NCBI GenBank assembly: GCA_026386955.1
Contig: JAPLMQ010000195.1
Span: 1 to 51,284 of the forward strand
DNA from: Planctomycetota bacterium
Lineage (GTDB): Bacteria > Planctomycetota > Phycisphaerae > Phycisphaerales > Phycisphaeraceae
Direction of reading: 5' to 3'
DNA: 51,284 nt
Below, in pieces: positions 43,206-51,284 of the stretch; the first letter of the stretch is position 1; every line of letters begins with the position of its first letter. The translations under genes and the position numbers were made by a program. The notes below the pieces were generated by a model. It was not told the DNA's origin, searched no databases, and saw nothing but the letters and a program-made list of their open reading frames with translations.

Positions 43206-46200
43206 TTATCCCTCGTGGATCGTCAGGTCGTTCTCGGGGTTGCTGCCGGGCTTGGGGATCGTCGGCCAAGCGTCGTCGCTCTCGAGGCTGGGCATCAGGC
43301 CCGTCTCGTTCTCGTCGAAGACGCGGGTCGAGCGGAGGAGCCACCAGCGGAGGACGACGACCAGGAAGAGGCCGGCGACGACCGAGCCGAGGAAGACCAT
43401 GGCGGCGATGCGGAGGCGGAGGTCGAGGACGGGGGTGGGGTCGCGGGCGGCGGCTTGGGAGATCTTGAAGGAGTTGGGGCGGTCGGCCTTGCGGTCGAGC
43501 ACCATCTGGTAGCCGAGGTAGGCGCGGCTGAGGGATTCGAGGACGAAGACCGCCAGGTCGGGGTCGCTGTGGCGATACTCCATCGTGAGCTTGCCGGTGC
43601 TGGGCGCGTCGAGGATGAGGTTCATCTCGAGGACGCCGCGGAGTTCGGTGCCGGTGTCGACGATGTGGACGCCGCGCTGGTTGAGGAGGCTGAGCGTCTC
43701 CTCAAGGACGGGGTCGCTCAGGAGGGATTGGCGCTGGGCGCCCAGCCAATCGGCGGGCTGGCTGGCGGCGGCGGAGGCGTTGGCGGCCGCGGCGGCGGTC
43801 ATCTCAAGGGCGCTGGTGGCGCGCCAGACGGGCTGCGTGACGCGCTGGCCCAGGGCGTAGCTGAACATCGCGAGGAAGACCAGGCAGAGCACGCCGCCGA
43901 TGACCAGGCCCGCGGCGCGATGCGTCGACCAGCGGCGGACCATCTCGGCCTCGCTGGCGGCGAGGAACCGCTTGACCTCCAGGAGCATCTGCCGCTGCTG
44001 GAGCAGGCCGGCGTATTGCTGCTGGACGGAGGCCGCGGAGTTGTGGGCCTGGTCGAGGCTCTTGGCGCGGACGCGGAGAAGCCGCTTGTATTTGTGGAGC
44101 TTGTCGCGGCGGGCGACGAGGGTGGCGTCGGCGCGCTTGATGGCGTCGAGCCGGCCGTTGACGCGGGCCCGGTGCTCCTCGAGCTCGTGCTCCTTCTGGC
44201 GGAGGGCGTCGCGCTCGGCGAGGAGCTGGTCCTTGCCGCGCTGGAGCGTCTCGCGATAGGCGGCCTGCTTCTGCTCGAGCTCCGCGGAGCGTGAATCAAG
44301 CTCGGCGACGCGCGGCTGGATCGCGGCGACCTTCGCGCGGACCTCCTGGTCACGGGCGTCGATCTCGGCGGAGCGCTGGTCGATCTCGGCTTGGCGCTGC
44401 TCAAGCTCCGCGGCGCGGCGATTGACGTCCGCGAGGCTGCGCTCCAGTTCGGCGCCCTTCGCGTCGACCTCGGCGAGGCGCTGCTTGAGCTCCGCGTTGC
44501 TGGCGGCGGCGATGGCCTGCGCCTCCGAGGCGGCCTTCGCGGCGACCTGGGCGGACGTCTGCTCTTCGATCTGGCGACGGAGGACCTGAAGCTGCTCGCG
44601 GTCGCGGGCAAGCTCCCGGGCGGCCTGCGTGTTCGCGGCCTGGGCGGCGGTGATCGTCGCGCGGGCCTGGCGGTTCGCCTCGGCGTCGACGACGACCTGG
44701 GCACGCATCGCGTCGAGCTTCTGGCGGTCTTCCTCGAGTTCCTGCGTCGTGTCGGTCTGCGTGCGGATCTGGCGCTCGACGCGCTCGCGGCGGGCCTCGA
44801 TCTCGTGGCGCTGGGCCTCGAGCTCCAGCCGCTGGGCCTCCAGCGAGGCCTTGTGGGCCTCAAGCTCGTGGAAACGGGCGGAGATCTCAGCGCGGTCGGT
44901 GTCGATCTCACGGGTGCGGGTGCGGACCTTGCGCTTGTCCTCTTCGACCTGGGTGAGGAGCGCGGCGAAGGACTCGCGGCCCTTCTCGTACTCGGCGGCC
45001 TGGGCCTGCAGGTCGGCGGCGTCCTGGTTGAGCTTCTGGCGCTCGCGGAGAAGTTCCTCGCGGGCGGCTTCGAGGGCGACGCGGTCCTGCCCCAGGTCGG
45101 CGCTGGCGCCCACGCCGGTGGCGAGGCGCTCGTCGAGCTGGGTGCGCTCCTGGCGGACGCGCTGCTCGCGCTGGGCGAGCTCCTGCTGGGCTTTCTGAAG
45201 AAGCTGGCGCTGCTGCTCGACCTGCTCGCGCTGGGCGACGAGGGCTTCGGCCTCTTCGCGGGTCGTGGTGCGTGCGGCCTCGACCTGCTGGCGATCGCTG
45301 TCAAGCGTTCGCCGCTGCTCGTCGAGCTGGCGGCGCTGCTGGTCCAACGTGGCGCGGTCCGTGGCCAGCGTCTGGTTGGCGATGCCGAGCTACGCGCGGG
45401 CCTCGGCCTGCTCCTGCTGCTCGCGGGAGAGGTTGCGGCGGAGCTGGTCGAGTTCCTGATGCTGCTTGTCGAGGTCGGCGATCGCCGTGGTGTGGGCCGA
45501 CAGCTCCTTGTCGAGCGCGGCGCGGACATGGTCGAGCTGGTTGCGCTGGGCATCGAGGTCGCGGCGATCGTCCTCGAGCGTCGCCACCCGCGATTCCAAC
45601 GCTTGGCGCTGGGATTCAGTCTGCCCGGACTGGCCGGCGAGGGCGGCGCGGTCGGCCTCGAGCTGGGCGAGCCGCTGCTCGATCTCCGCGGCGTTCTTGT
45701 GGTGCTGGGCCTCGACCTGCGCGAAGTTGCGCCGGGCGCTCTCCAGCTCCTGCCGCTGCTCGGAAAGTTGACGGGACTGCTGGTCGATCTCGGCCTTGAA
45801 CGCCTCCATGTCGCGCTGGCGCTGGGCGATGCCCGAGGCCTGGCGCTCGGCGGCGGCGCGAAGCTCCTCAATCTCGGTGCGCTGGCGCTCGAGGGTCTGG
45901 CGCCACGCGTCGAGGTCCTGATGCTGCTGGGCGATGAGGCTCTCGGCGACTTCGATCTCGCCCGCACGGGCCTTGGCCGCGGCCTCGTCTGCGTTGACGC
46001 GGGCCCGCTGGCTCTCGAGGTCCTGCCGCTGATTGTCGAGTTGGGCCTGCGTGTCGGCGAGGGCGCGGCGGCGCTGGTCGAGGTCATCCTGCTGGGCCTG
46101 GAGCGTCTGCCCCTGGCTGCGGATCGCCTCGACCTGCTGGTCCTGGTCCTTCTGCCAATCCTTCAACCGCCCCAGGCGCTCCTCAAGCTCGCCAAGGAGC

Positions 46201-46256
46201 CCGAGCACCTGGTGCGTGTCGTGAGTCCGGGTCTTTTCTCCAGTTTCCGCGCTCAT
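43206..46256 (-). pseudogene. Long coiled-coil membrane protein with Wzz-like C-terminus, interrupted by one TAG
   Basis: A single frame of about 1,016 codons. From the ATG at 46256 (AGGAAGG eight bases upstream) to about 44000 it is almost pure Glu/Gln/Arg/Ala heptad-type coiled coil. A TAG at 45390-45392 (codon 289) stops it; sequence on both sides continues the same pattern (EQAEARA, then LGIANQTLATDRATL), as if CAG had become TAG. Near the C-terminus TM1 (about 43846-43924), a ~150-residue extracytoplasmic domain and TM2 (about 43345-43420) give a polysaccharide co-polymerase (Wzz)-like layout. Possible products are a 288-residue N-terminal and, from 45347, a 713-residue C-terminal protein. 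Role inferred: polymer-length control or envelope scaffold. Confidence 0.65.
45390..45392 (-). other. In-frame TAG in the coiled-coil gene
   Basis: Plus-strand CTA at 45390-45392 is TAG on the coding strand. Flanking codons GCG and CTC remain in the coiled-coil frame. A single C-to-T change from CAG would explain it. Confidence 0.75.
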
Positions 46257-46546
46257 GGGACTGGCCTTCCTCGGTACGCTGACACCCCCAACCCTGTATC
46301 GGGCGGGCTGGCCCACGACGTAAGCCGCACGGGCGTAAAATGATTCGCAGATCCCCCAGACGATCCAACGCGCCGGCGATTCGCGGGGTGTCCACTCGCC
46401 GGCTTGACAGAAAGTCGGGCGTGATCCCTCGCGGGACGAGTGGGAAACGAGGGATTATCGGCACCGGGAGACCCCCCGGCAGAGGGCTGTGAAACAAGCT
46501 TCGTCGTGAACCATCGCAAGATTTTTCAACCAATGACGGGAGTGGC

Positions 46547-47368
46547 GTGACCCTGGACAACGACGTGATGACGCTGGATGCGCTGGAGTTCGGGTACGAG
46601 CCCGGGCGGGCGATCGTGCGAGGACTGAGCGGCCGGCTCAAGGCCGGTCGGCTCACGACGTTGATCGGGCCCAACGCCGCGGGCAAGTCGACGCTGATGC
46701 GGATGATGCTCGGCCAGGCCCGCCCCTGGAGCGGAGCCGTCCGCCTCGACGGGGAGGACGTCGCCTCGATGGAGGCGCGGCGGCGGGCGAGCCTCATCAG
46801 TTATGTGCCCCAACGGGCGGGCGTGGGCTTCGCGTTCTCGGTCGAAGAGGTCATCGAGATGGGGCGATTCTCGCAGCGGACGGGGCATGCCGCGGCGAGC
46901 GGCGCATCAAGCGGCGCGGTCCAGCGCGCAATCGAGGCCTGCGACTTGTCCGACCTGCGCGATCGCGTCTTCACGCAATTGTCGTTCGGGCAGCAGCAGC
47001 GCGTGCTGCTGGCGCGGGCGATGGCGCAGGCCGAGGGACGCGGGCGGGTCATGCTGCTCGACGAGCCCGGCAGCGCGATGGACCTCTGGCACGTGCACCA
47101 CATGATGGGCTGGCTCGTGCGGCTGGCCCGCTCGGGCCTGGGCGTGCTGGTCGTCCTGCACGACCTGAACCTCGCGGCCCGCTACGCGGACGAGGTCTGG
47201 CTGATGGACGGCGGCCGGCTGGCGGCGGAAGGGGCGTGGGAGAAGGTGATGACGCCCGAGCTGCTCGAGCCTGTCTATCGCGTCGACCTCAGGCCGGTGC
47301 AGCGGGCGGCGGGCGAGCGGCCGGTCTTCGTCGTCGAGCCGCGCGAACCCGTGGGCGATAGACTGTAG
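46547..47368 (+). CDS. ABC transporter ATP-binding protein (FecE/siderophore-haem type)
   Basis: A 273-residue ABC ATPase. Walker A is GPNAAGKST (41-49), the Q-loop region reads YVPQRAG, the signature is LSFGQQQR (LSGGQ variant), Walker B is VMLLDEPG and the H-loop is VLHDLN. The order and the VEEVIEMGR segment fit the FecE/BtuD/HmuV subfamily for iron-siderophore, cobalamin or haem import. No permease or binding protein is in the window, so it is an orphan here. It starts at GTG (GGGAG close upstream); ATG 46568 is an alternative. It is divergent from the coiled-coil gene, with no riboswitch-like element seen between. Confidence 0.87.
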   Translation: MTLDNDVMTLDALEFGYEPGRAIVRGLSGRLKAGRLTTLIGPNAAGKSTLMRMMLGQARPWSGAVRLDGEDVASMEARRRASLISYVPQRAGVGFAFSVEEVIEMGRFSQRTGHAAASGASSGAVQRAIEACDLSDLRDRVFTQLSFGQQQRVLLARAMAQAEGRGRVMLLDEPGSAMDLWHVHHMMGWLVRLARSGLGVLVVLHDLNLAARYADEVWLMDGGRLAAEGAWEKVMTPELLEPVYRVDLRPVQRAAGERPVFVVEPREPVGDRL

Positions 47369-47448
47369 GGGCTTGACGTTCGGATCACGCAGGCCTGCGC
47401 ATCGTGTGCGCGTCGGACGGAGCCCTTGACGGAACGAGGAGCGTGGCG

Positions 47449-48261
47449 ATGACGACCTCAAACCTGGTGCTGGCGGTGGACTATGTGGCGGCGGCCATCG
47501 TGCTCCTCGTCATCGGATCGGGGCTCTTCAATGCGCTGAAGAAAGCCAAGACGTGGAGTTCGGGCGGCTCCGTTGGAGGAAACCCCAAGCCGCCTTCGAC
47601 ATCGCCCAGCAAACCCGACAACCTGACGCTCGACGACCACATCGCCCGCGAGCGCGCCCGGGCGCTTTATGAGGAACGAGCCGCGGCGCTCCGTCAACAG
47701 AGTTCATCGGGCAGCGCCCCCCCAGCCGTACCGGCGCCGTCCAAACCACCCGCGACGACCGGTTCGCCGTCGCTCGAAGCCGCCCGCGAGCGGGCGCGGC
47801 AGATCGCGCGGATGCGCCGCGAGCGCGAGTCGCAAAGCGCTTTGCCGCCTCCCGCCCCTCCGCAGCGCGCAGCGCAACTCCCCCCGCCGGTGCCCGCGTC
47901 TCGGCCGACGATGAGGCCCGCGGCCGCGAAGCCGCCTCCGCCGCCACGAAGGCCGGCCCCGCCGTCCGCGCGCCCCGCGGCGAAGCCGGCGCCGAGCCCC
48001 GCCAACCGCACCACGCAGGAAGCGGTCGCCGCCGCGGCCGCCGTGAGCCCGACGTCGAACCCCGCAGCCAACGTCCCGCCCCGCGGCCTGACCCGCACCG
48101 TCGCCACGGCCCGCGCCGCCAACACCATCCCCGCCCACGGCGACCGCGAGGCGATCGTGCTGACGCGCGGATCGGTGCGCGAAGCCTTCATTCTGCGTGA
48201 AGTCCTCGATCCGCCGTTGGCGCTCCGCCGAACGCAGCAAGGCGTGTGGGATCCCGCTTGA
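47449..48261 (+). CDS. Small membrane-anchored Pro/Ala-rich protein
   Basis: A 270-residue protein I do not recognise. One N-terminal TM helix (about residues 8-28, LAVDYVAAAIVLLVIGSGLF) is followed by a Ser/Pro linker, a charged helical stretch (HIARERARALYEERAAAL) and a long Pro/Ala/Arg-rich disordered region. The last ~45 residues (DREAIVLTRGSVREAFILREVLDPPLALR) form a short ordered motif. GAGGAGCG before the ATG at 47449 fixes the start. It lies 80 bases after the ATPase gene. A scaffold or envelope role is possible; nothing specific can be claimed. Confidence 0.6.
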   Translation: MTTSNLVLAVDYVAAAIVLLVIGSGLFNALKKAKTWSSGGSVGGNPKPPSTSPSKPDNLTLDDHIARERARALYEERAAALRQQSSSGSAPPAVPAPSKPPATTGSPSLEAARERARQIARMRRERESQSALPPPAPPQRAAQLPPPVPASRPTMRPAAAKPPPPPRRPAPPSARPAAKPAPSPANRTTQEAVAAAAAVSPTSNPAANVPPRGLTRTVATARAANTIPAHGDREAIVLTRGSVREAFILREVLDPPLALRRTQQGVWDPA

Positions 48262-48389
48262 TCGGTCGGCCATCGGCGTGATGACTTGAGCGGAATTCGA
48301 AGCGGGCGCCTTGATCGGTGCCATGATCGATTCGTTGATCAGCCCGCGACTCGATCGCTCAACGCCTCCGAACCCCTGGAACGCGTGCG

Positions 48390-49322
48390 ATGACCCTTCC
48401 GGCGGACCCGCCTCCTTCGCCTGACGTGCCCGACGCGCCGACCGCCCCGCCCGCCGCTCCCCCAAAACGCCCGAAGCGCACCCTCAAACGCCTGGCGACC
48501 CGCATGCTGATCTACCTCGCGATTGGGTACGCCGGCTGGTGCGCCACGCTCTACTTCTTCCAGGACACGATGCTCTTCCCCGGCGTCGGCTTGCCCGTGG
48601 GCATGAAGGCCTCGACGCTCTCCCCCGCCATCGAGGAGCTGCGCCGGCCGATCCCCGGTGGTGACGGCGCCGAGGCCGCGGCCTGGTTCGTCCCCGCGCC
48701 TGGCGCATCCGCGGACCACCCCGCCCCGCTGGTGGTCTACTGCCACGGCAACTACGAGACGCTCGACAACCAAGGCTGGATGATCGACCTCTTCCGCGGG
48801 CTGGGCTGCTCGGTCCTCCTGCCGGAGTACCGCGGCTACGGGCGCGCGGGCGGCAAGCCCTCGCAGGCCGGCATCCGCGAGGACACGCTCGGCTTCCTCC
48901 ACGACGTCAAGGCCCGCCCCGAGGTCGACCCTTCGCGCGTCTTCTACTACGGGCGCTCCCTGGGCGGCGGTGTCGCGGCCGACCTCGCGTCGGTCGAGCG
49001 CCCCAACGCGGTGGTCATCGAGTCGTCGTTCACCAGCGTCGCCACGATGGCGTGGAAGTATTTCGCCCCGCCGCTGCTGGCGAAGAATCCCTACCGTACC
49101 GACCGCGTCCTGCCCGCGCTCGGGATTCCCGTGCTGCTCTTCCACGGGAGCCGCGACGACACCATCCCCGTCGCGCATGCGCGACGCATGCACGCGATGA
49201 CCCCCGGGTCGGAGCTCTGCGAATACGACTGCGGCCACGACGACCCGCCCAGCGTCTCCTTCGCGCAGGATCACCGCGCGAAGCTTGAGGCGTTCCTCAA
49301 GCGGGCGGGCGTGCTGCGGTAG
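48390..49322 (+). CDS. Alpha/beta hydrolase, BEM46/ABHD13-like, membrane-anchored
   Basis: A 310-residue alpha/beta hydrolase. A Pro/Lys-rich cytosolic N-terminus precedes one TM helix (about residues 37-58). The fold then shows YCHGNYE (oxyanion HG), GRSLGGG with Ser190 as nucleophile, FHGSRDDTIP with the catalytic Asp, and CGHDDP with the catalytic His. This is the BEM46/ABHD13 arrangement, a membrane-bound serine hydrolase of unknown natural substrate. The gene stands alone, 128 bases after the small membrane protein, and converges with the PhyH gene. Confidence 0.85.
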   Translation: MTLPADPPPSPDVPDAPTAPPAAPPKRPKRTLKRLATRMLIYLAIGYAGWCATLYFFQDTMLFPGVGLPVGMKASTLSPAIEELRRPIPGGDGAEAAAWFVPAPGASADHPAPLVVYCHGNYETLDNQGWMIDLFRGLGCSVLLPEYRGYGRAGGKPSQAGIREDTLGFLHDVKARPEVDPSRVFYYGRSLGGGVAADLASVERPNAVVIESSFTSVATMAWKYFAPPLLAKNPYRTDRVLPALGIPVLLFHGSRDDTIPVAHARRMHAMTPGSELCEYDCGHDDPPSVSFAQDHRAKLEAFLKRAGVLR

Positions 49323-49347
49323 TGATCTGGAACGACGAAGACGCCTC

Positions 49348-50229
49348 TTACTTCTCCGCCTTGCTCGCCGCCGAATCCGGCGTCTCCTTCGCCACGCCGC
49401 GGTGGTCCGCCTCCGGGTTCGTCTTGGCTTGGTTCGCCTTGCAGGTGCGCAGCCAGACGTTCTTGGGCAACGGGTCGAGCCCCTTCCACGCATACGGGTC
49501 GACGCCCGCCACCTGCACGATCGCCCGGCGGTCGGCGCCGGCGACCGACTCGCCCTCCTTCAGGCTCCACGGCAGGTGCGACCACGCGTTCATGTAGTGG
49601 TTCACCAGCACCCGGCGGAAGACCTCCGAGCGGTTCTTGCGCGAGCGATGCAGCAGATACCCGTTGAAGAAGACCAAGGCCCCGGCCTTCACCTCGACGG
49701 GCACTTCCTTCGACTGGTCGAAGCCGTAGCTCTCGCCGGCGAAGTCGAACTCGTCGGGGTTGTTGTGGGCGTGCTGCGGGTAGAGGTAGCCCTGCCGGTG
49801 CGAGCCGGGGACGACCCAGAGGCATCCGTTGGCGATCGTCGCGTCGTCCATCGCGATCCAGGCCCCGATGAGCGAGCGGTCGCGGGTGGGGATGTAGATC
49901 TCGTCCTGGTGCCAGGCCTGCCCCTGGAACTGCGGCGGCTTGACGAAGAGCATCGACTGCATGCACTTCACGCTGCCGTCCCAGTGGGCGAGGTGGGCCC
50001 CGGTGATCTGGCTGAGCGCGCCGCAGATCTGCGGATGCTTGACGTATTTCTGCATCACCGGGCTGATGTAGTGCGGCTGGTGGATGCAGAGGATGTTCTG
50101 CAGCACCTCGGTGTCGGAGAGCGTCGCCGGCAGCGGCTTGAGCGTGTCGCAGGGGTATTGCCCGCGGGCGATCGCAGCGGTGTCGGCCCGAAGCTCCTCG
50201 ATCTCCGCCGGCTTGATCATCCCCGGCAC
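49348..50229 (-). CDS. Phytanoyl-CoA dioxygenase (PhyH) family protein, 5' end probably damaged
   Basis: A 293-residue Fe(II)/2-oxoglutarate oxygenase. The metal pair is His107-Gln-Asp109 in AWHQDEIYIP, followed by the double-stranded beta-helix core with NGCLWVVPGSHRQG and a distal His in YLLHRS. It starts at GTG 50229. Upstream the same frame still reads DNGYLVVPG, the standard N-terminal strand of PhyH proteins, but hits TGA without any usual start codon. In the next frame a TTG at 50263 gives MTSFA leading into it, so a one-base shift near 50243-50250 is likely. Length otherwise normal. Substrate unknown; paralogue of the gene at 21202. Confidence 0.78.
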   Translation of the reverse strand: MPGMIKPAEIEELRADTAAIARGQYPCDTLKPLPATLSDTEVLQNILCIHQPHYISPVMQKYVKHPQICGALSQITGAHLAHWDGSVKCMQSMLFVKPPQFQGQAWHQDEIYIPTRDRSLIGAWIAMDDATIANGCLWVVPGSHRQGYLYPQHAHNNPDEFDFAGESYGFDQSKEVPVEVKAGALVFFNGYLLHRSRKNRSEVFRRVLVNHYMNAWSHLPWSLKEGESVAGADRRAIVQVAGVDPYAWKGLDPLPKNVWLRTCKANQAKTNPEADHRGVAKETPDSAASKAEK

Positions 50230-50470
50230 GACCAGGTAGCCGTTGTCGGGCGAACGAGGTCAAACCCCGCGGAAGCCACCTTCATTGTACGAAAGCCGAC
50301 CCGCACAAGCGCGTCCGATGCTTGCCGCCCGGAGCGCAGGCGGATATCGTTTGCTCTCCCCGCCGCCGGCCCGGCCTCCGCCCGTCGACGCCCGATGGCA
50401 GGAGGCAGGAAGAAGTGATCCGCCTCCGGGAACGCCCTGCCCGCCGGTCCCGTTTCAAGGTTTTTTCGCC

Positions 50471-50938
50471 ATGCGACTGACCGATGTGCTTCAACCCGAG
50501 TGCGTGAAGGTTCCCCTCCTCGCCGCAAACAAGAAGGACGCGATCTTCGAGCTCGTGGACCTCCTGGCCCAGAAGGCCGGCATCGCCTCCCCCGACCAGC
50601 TCAAGGAGGCCGTCTGGCAGCGCGAGAGCACCCGGACCACCGGCATCGGCTTCGGCGTCGCCATCCCCCACGGCAAGAGCCCCGGCTGCACCCGCCTGAC
50701 CATGGCGATCGGGCTGACCGCCCAGCCGCTCGACTTCGGAGCGATCGACGGCCGCCCCGTCCAGCTCATCATCCTCCTCGCCAGCCCGCCCGACCAGACC
50801 CCCTCCCACATCCAGGCCCTCGCCCGCATCAGCCGGATGCTCGCCGACGAGAAGTTCCGCGACATCGTCAAGAAAGCCCCCGACGCCGCGACGCTCTTCA
50901 AGCTCATCGCCGACCACGAAGCCAAGGACCCCGCCTGA
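50471..50938 (+). CDS. ptsN: PTS EIIA protein, PtsN/fructose type
   Basis: A 155-residue EIIA(Ntr)/fructose-type phosphocarrier. The active-site histidine is His67 in GVAIPHGKS, and VQLIILLASP and HIQALARISRML are conserved core segments. PtsN proteins relay phosphate from EI(Ntr)/NPr and regulate potassium or nitrogen physiology rather than sugar import. The ATG at 50471 is chosen because the domain begins there; the frame is open upstream to 50243 but that part is Pro/Arg-rich and unlike the family. No other PTS gene is in the window. Confidence 0.85.
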   Translation: MRLTDVLQPECVKVPLLAANKKDAIFELVDLLAQKAGIASPDQLKEAVWQRESTRTTGIGFGVAIPHGKSPGCTRLTMAIGLTAQPLDFGAIDGRPVQLIILLASPPDQTPSHIQALARISRMLADEKFRDIVKKAPDAATLFKLIADHEAKDPA

Positions 50939-51284
50939 GACTCGGGCGATTCGCCCCATCCAAAACATCGCGCTTACGCATCCGCCGCTTGGGATCTATC
51001 CGCGAACACGCCCCTCGGCCCGCGACTTATCCACATCTTGATTCTTGATTCTGAATCAGAATCAAAATCGCCTTCAAACAGGGGTTTGACGGATGAAATC
51101 TCGTCGTATTTATAAACATTTTATGATAAATGTTTTATAAATATACATCTCCCTTGATCCTCTGCGGGATCGTCCAAACAGCCCCGCCGGAGCCTGTTTG
51201 ATTCACGGTGATTCAGCCGTGAATCAAACATCAACAATCGGTTTTTCGATCCATCGCCACGCGGCCACAATCATCCAGTGAAAA
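50939..51284. promoter_or_regulatory. AT-rich, palindrome-dense intergenic region
   Basis: No gene seen. TTATCCACA (51027-51035) matches a consensus DnaA box. TTGATTCTGA (51045-51054) and TCAGAATCAA (51056-51065) form a palindrome around one base. A large AT-rich inverted repeat pairs 51107-51121 with 51128-51143 (one bulged base). CAAACAG (51175-51181) pairs with CTGTTTG (51194-51200). A 14-base perfect repeat pairs 51195-51208 with 51217-51230 around an 8-base loop. The content suits a regulatory region for a gene to the right or, less likely, a replication-related site. Confidence 0.45.
51086..51115 (+). promoter_or_regulatory. Possible promoter overlapping the large AT palindrome
   Basis: TTGACG at 51086-51091 and TTATAA at 51110-51115 are spaced by 18 bases (TTTATA at 51109 gives 17). 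The -10 lies inside the left arm of the 51107-51143 inverted repeat, so a dimeric regulator could block it. The gene it would serve lies beyond the window. Confidence 0.35.

Noticed and set aside
44391-46343. A 650-codon plus-strand Leu/Gly/Ala-rich frame opposite the coiled-coil gene
   Set aside because: It is the complement of repetitive Gln/Glu/Arg codons; the coiled-coil strand has a ribosome binding site and TM segments.
46257-46546. Cobalamin or other riboswitch before the FecE-type ATPase
   Set aside because: No recognisable aptamer core, B12-box or terminator pair in the divergent region.
50939-51284. Chromosomal origin of replication
   Set aside because: Only one DnaA box was found and no dnaA or dnaN gene is near; kept only as a possibility.

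Overview
The window is a high-GC chromosomal segment, most likely from a planctomycete of the Phycisphaerae type. The evidence is indirect: exported proteins with alanine- and TQP-rich linkers, a sulfatase next to exported carbohydrate-binding and beta-helix-like proteins, two phytanoyl-CoA dioxygenase-like proteins, an ECF sigma factor paired with a membrane protein that has no visible zinc anti-sigma motif, and large coiled-coil membrane proteins. No rRNA or universal marker is present, so the assignment is an inference.

Layout. 1-240 is a palindrome-rich REP-like element. 425-7324 is a complete tripartite RND efflux operon (lipoprotein adaptor, inner-membrane pump, NodT-type outer-membrane lipoprotein) closed by a TetR/CerR-type repressor gene; a perfect inverted repeat overlaps the -10 box of the operon promoter. 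7391-15476 holds an exported polysaccharide-utilisation group: alpha/alpha-toroid-like protein, DapA/NanA-family aldolase, sulfatase, a protein with two CBM9-like domains, and a convergent beta-helix-like protein. 15590-31278 is a surface-glycan or lipid-modification region with three multi-spanning GT-C-like proteins, a sugar C-methyltransferase, a GT2-methyltransferase fusion, an FkbM methyltransferase, a PhyH oxygenase, an acyl-CoA ligase translationally coupled to a compact thiolase-like protein, a zinc-ribbon methyltransferase and an SGNH hydrolase. 31418-35280 is an operon-like module: ECF sigma factor, single-pass membrane protein, a frameshifted protein of GATase-like appearance, and an exported CsgG/TolB-like protein. 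35618-37789 encodes a heparinase II/III family protein.

37790-43139 is an acquired, decayed region beside an initiator tRNA gene. It holds the 3' remnant of a probable FapA/DUF342 gene, an IS21-family element that kept istA and one terminus but lost the end of istB and the other terminus, an AT-richer TOPRIM-type gene fragment with an internal TAA, and a tyrosine integrase pointing away from the tRNA. 43206-46256 is a ~1,016-codon coiled-coil membrane protein with a Wzz-like C-terminus, interrupted by one in-frame TAG. The rest holds an orphan FecE-type ATPase, a small membrane protein, a BEM46-like hydrolase, a second PhyH protein whose N-terminus looks frameshifted, a PtsN-type EIIA, and an AT-rich palindrome-dense tail.

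Several reading frames are interrupted (C7 run at 33720, TAA at 41083, TAG at 45390, and the 5' end of the gene at 50229). Some lie in an obviously decaying island, others in otherwise healthy genes, so both real decay and sequence error must be considered. The very long antisense reading frames over the GC-rich genes were treated as shadows.
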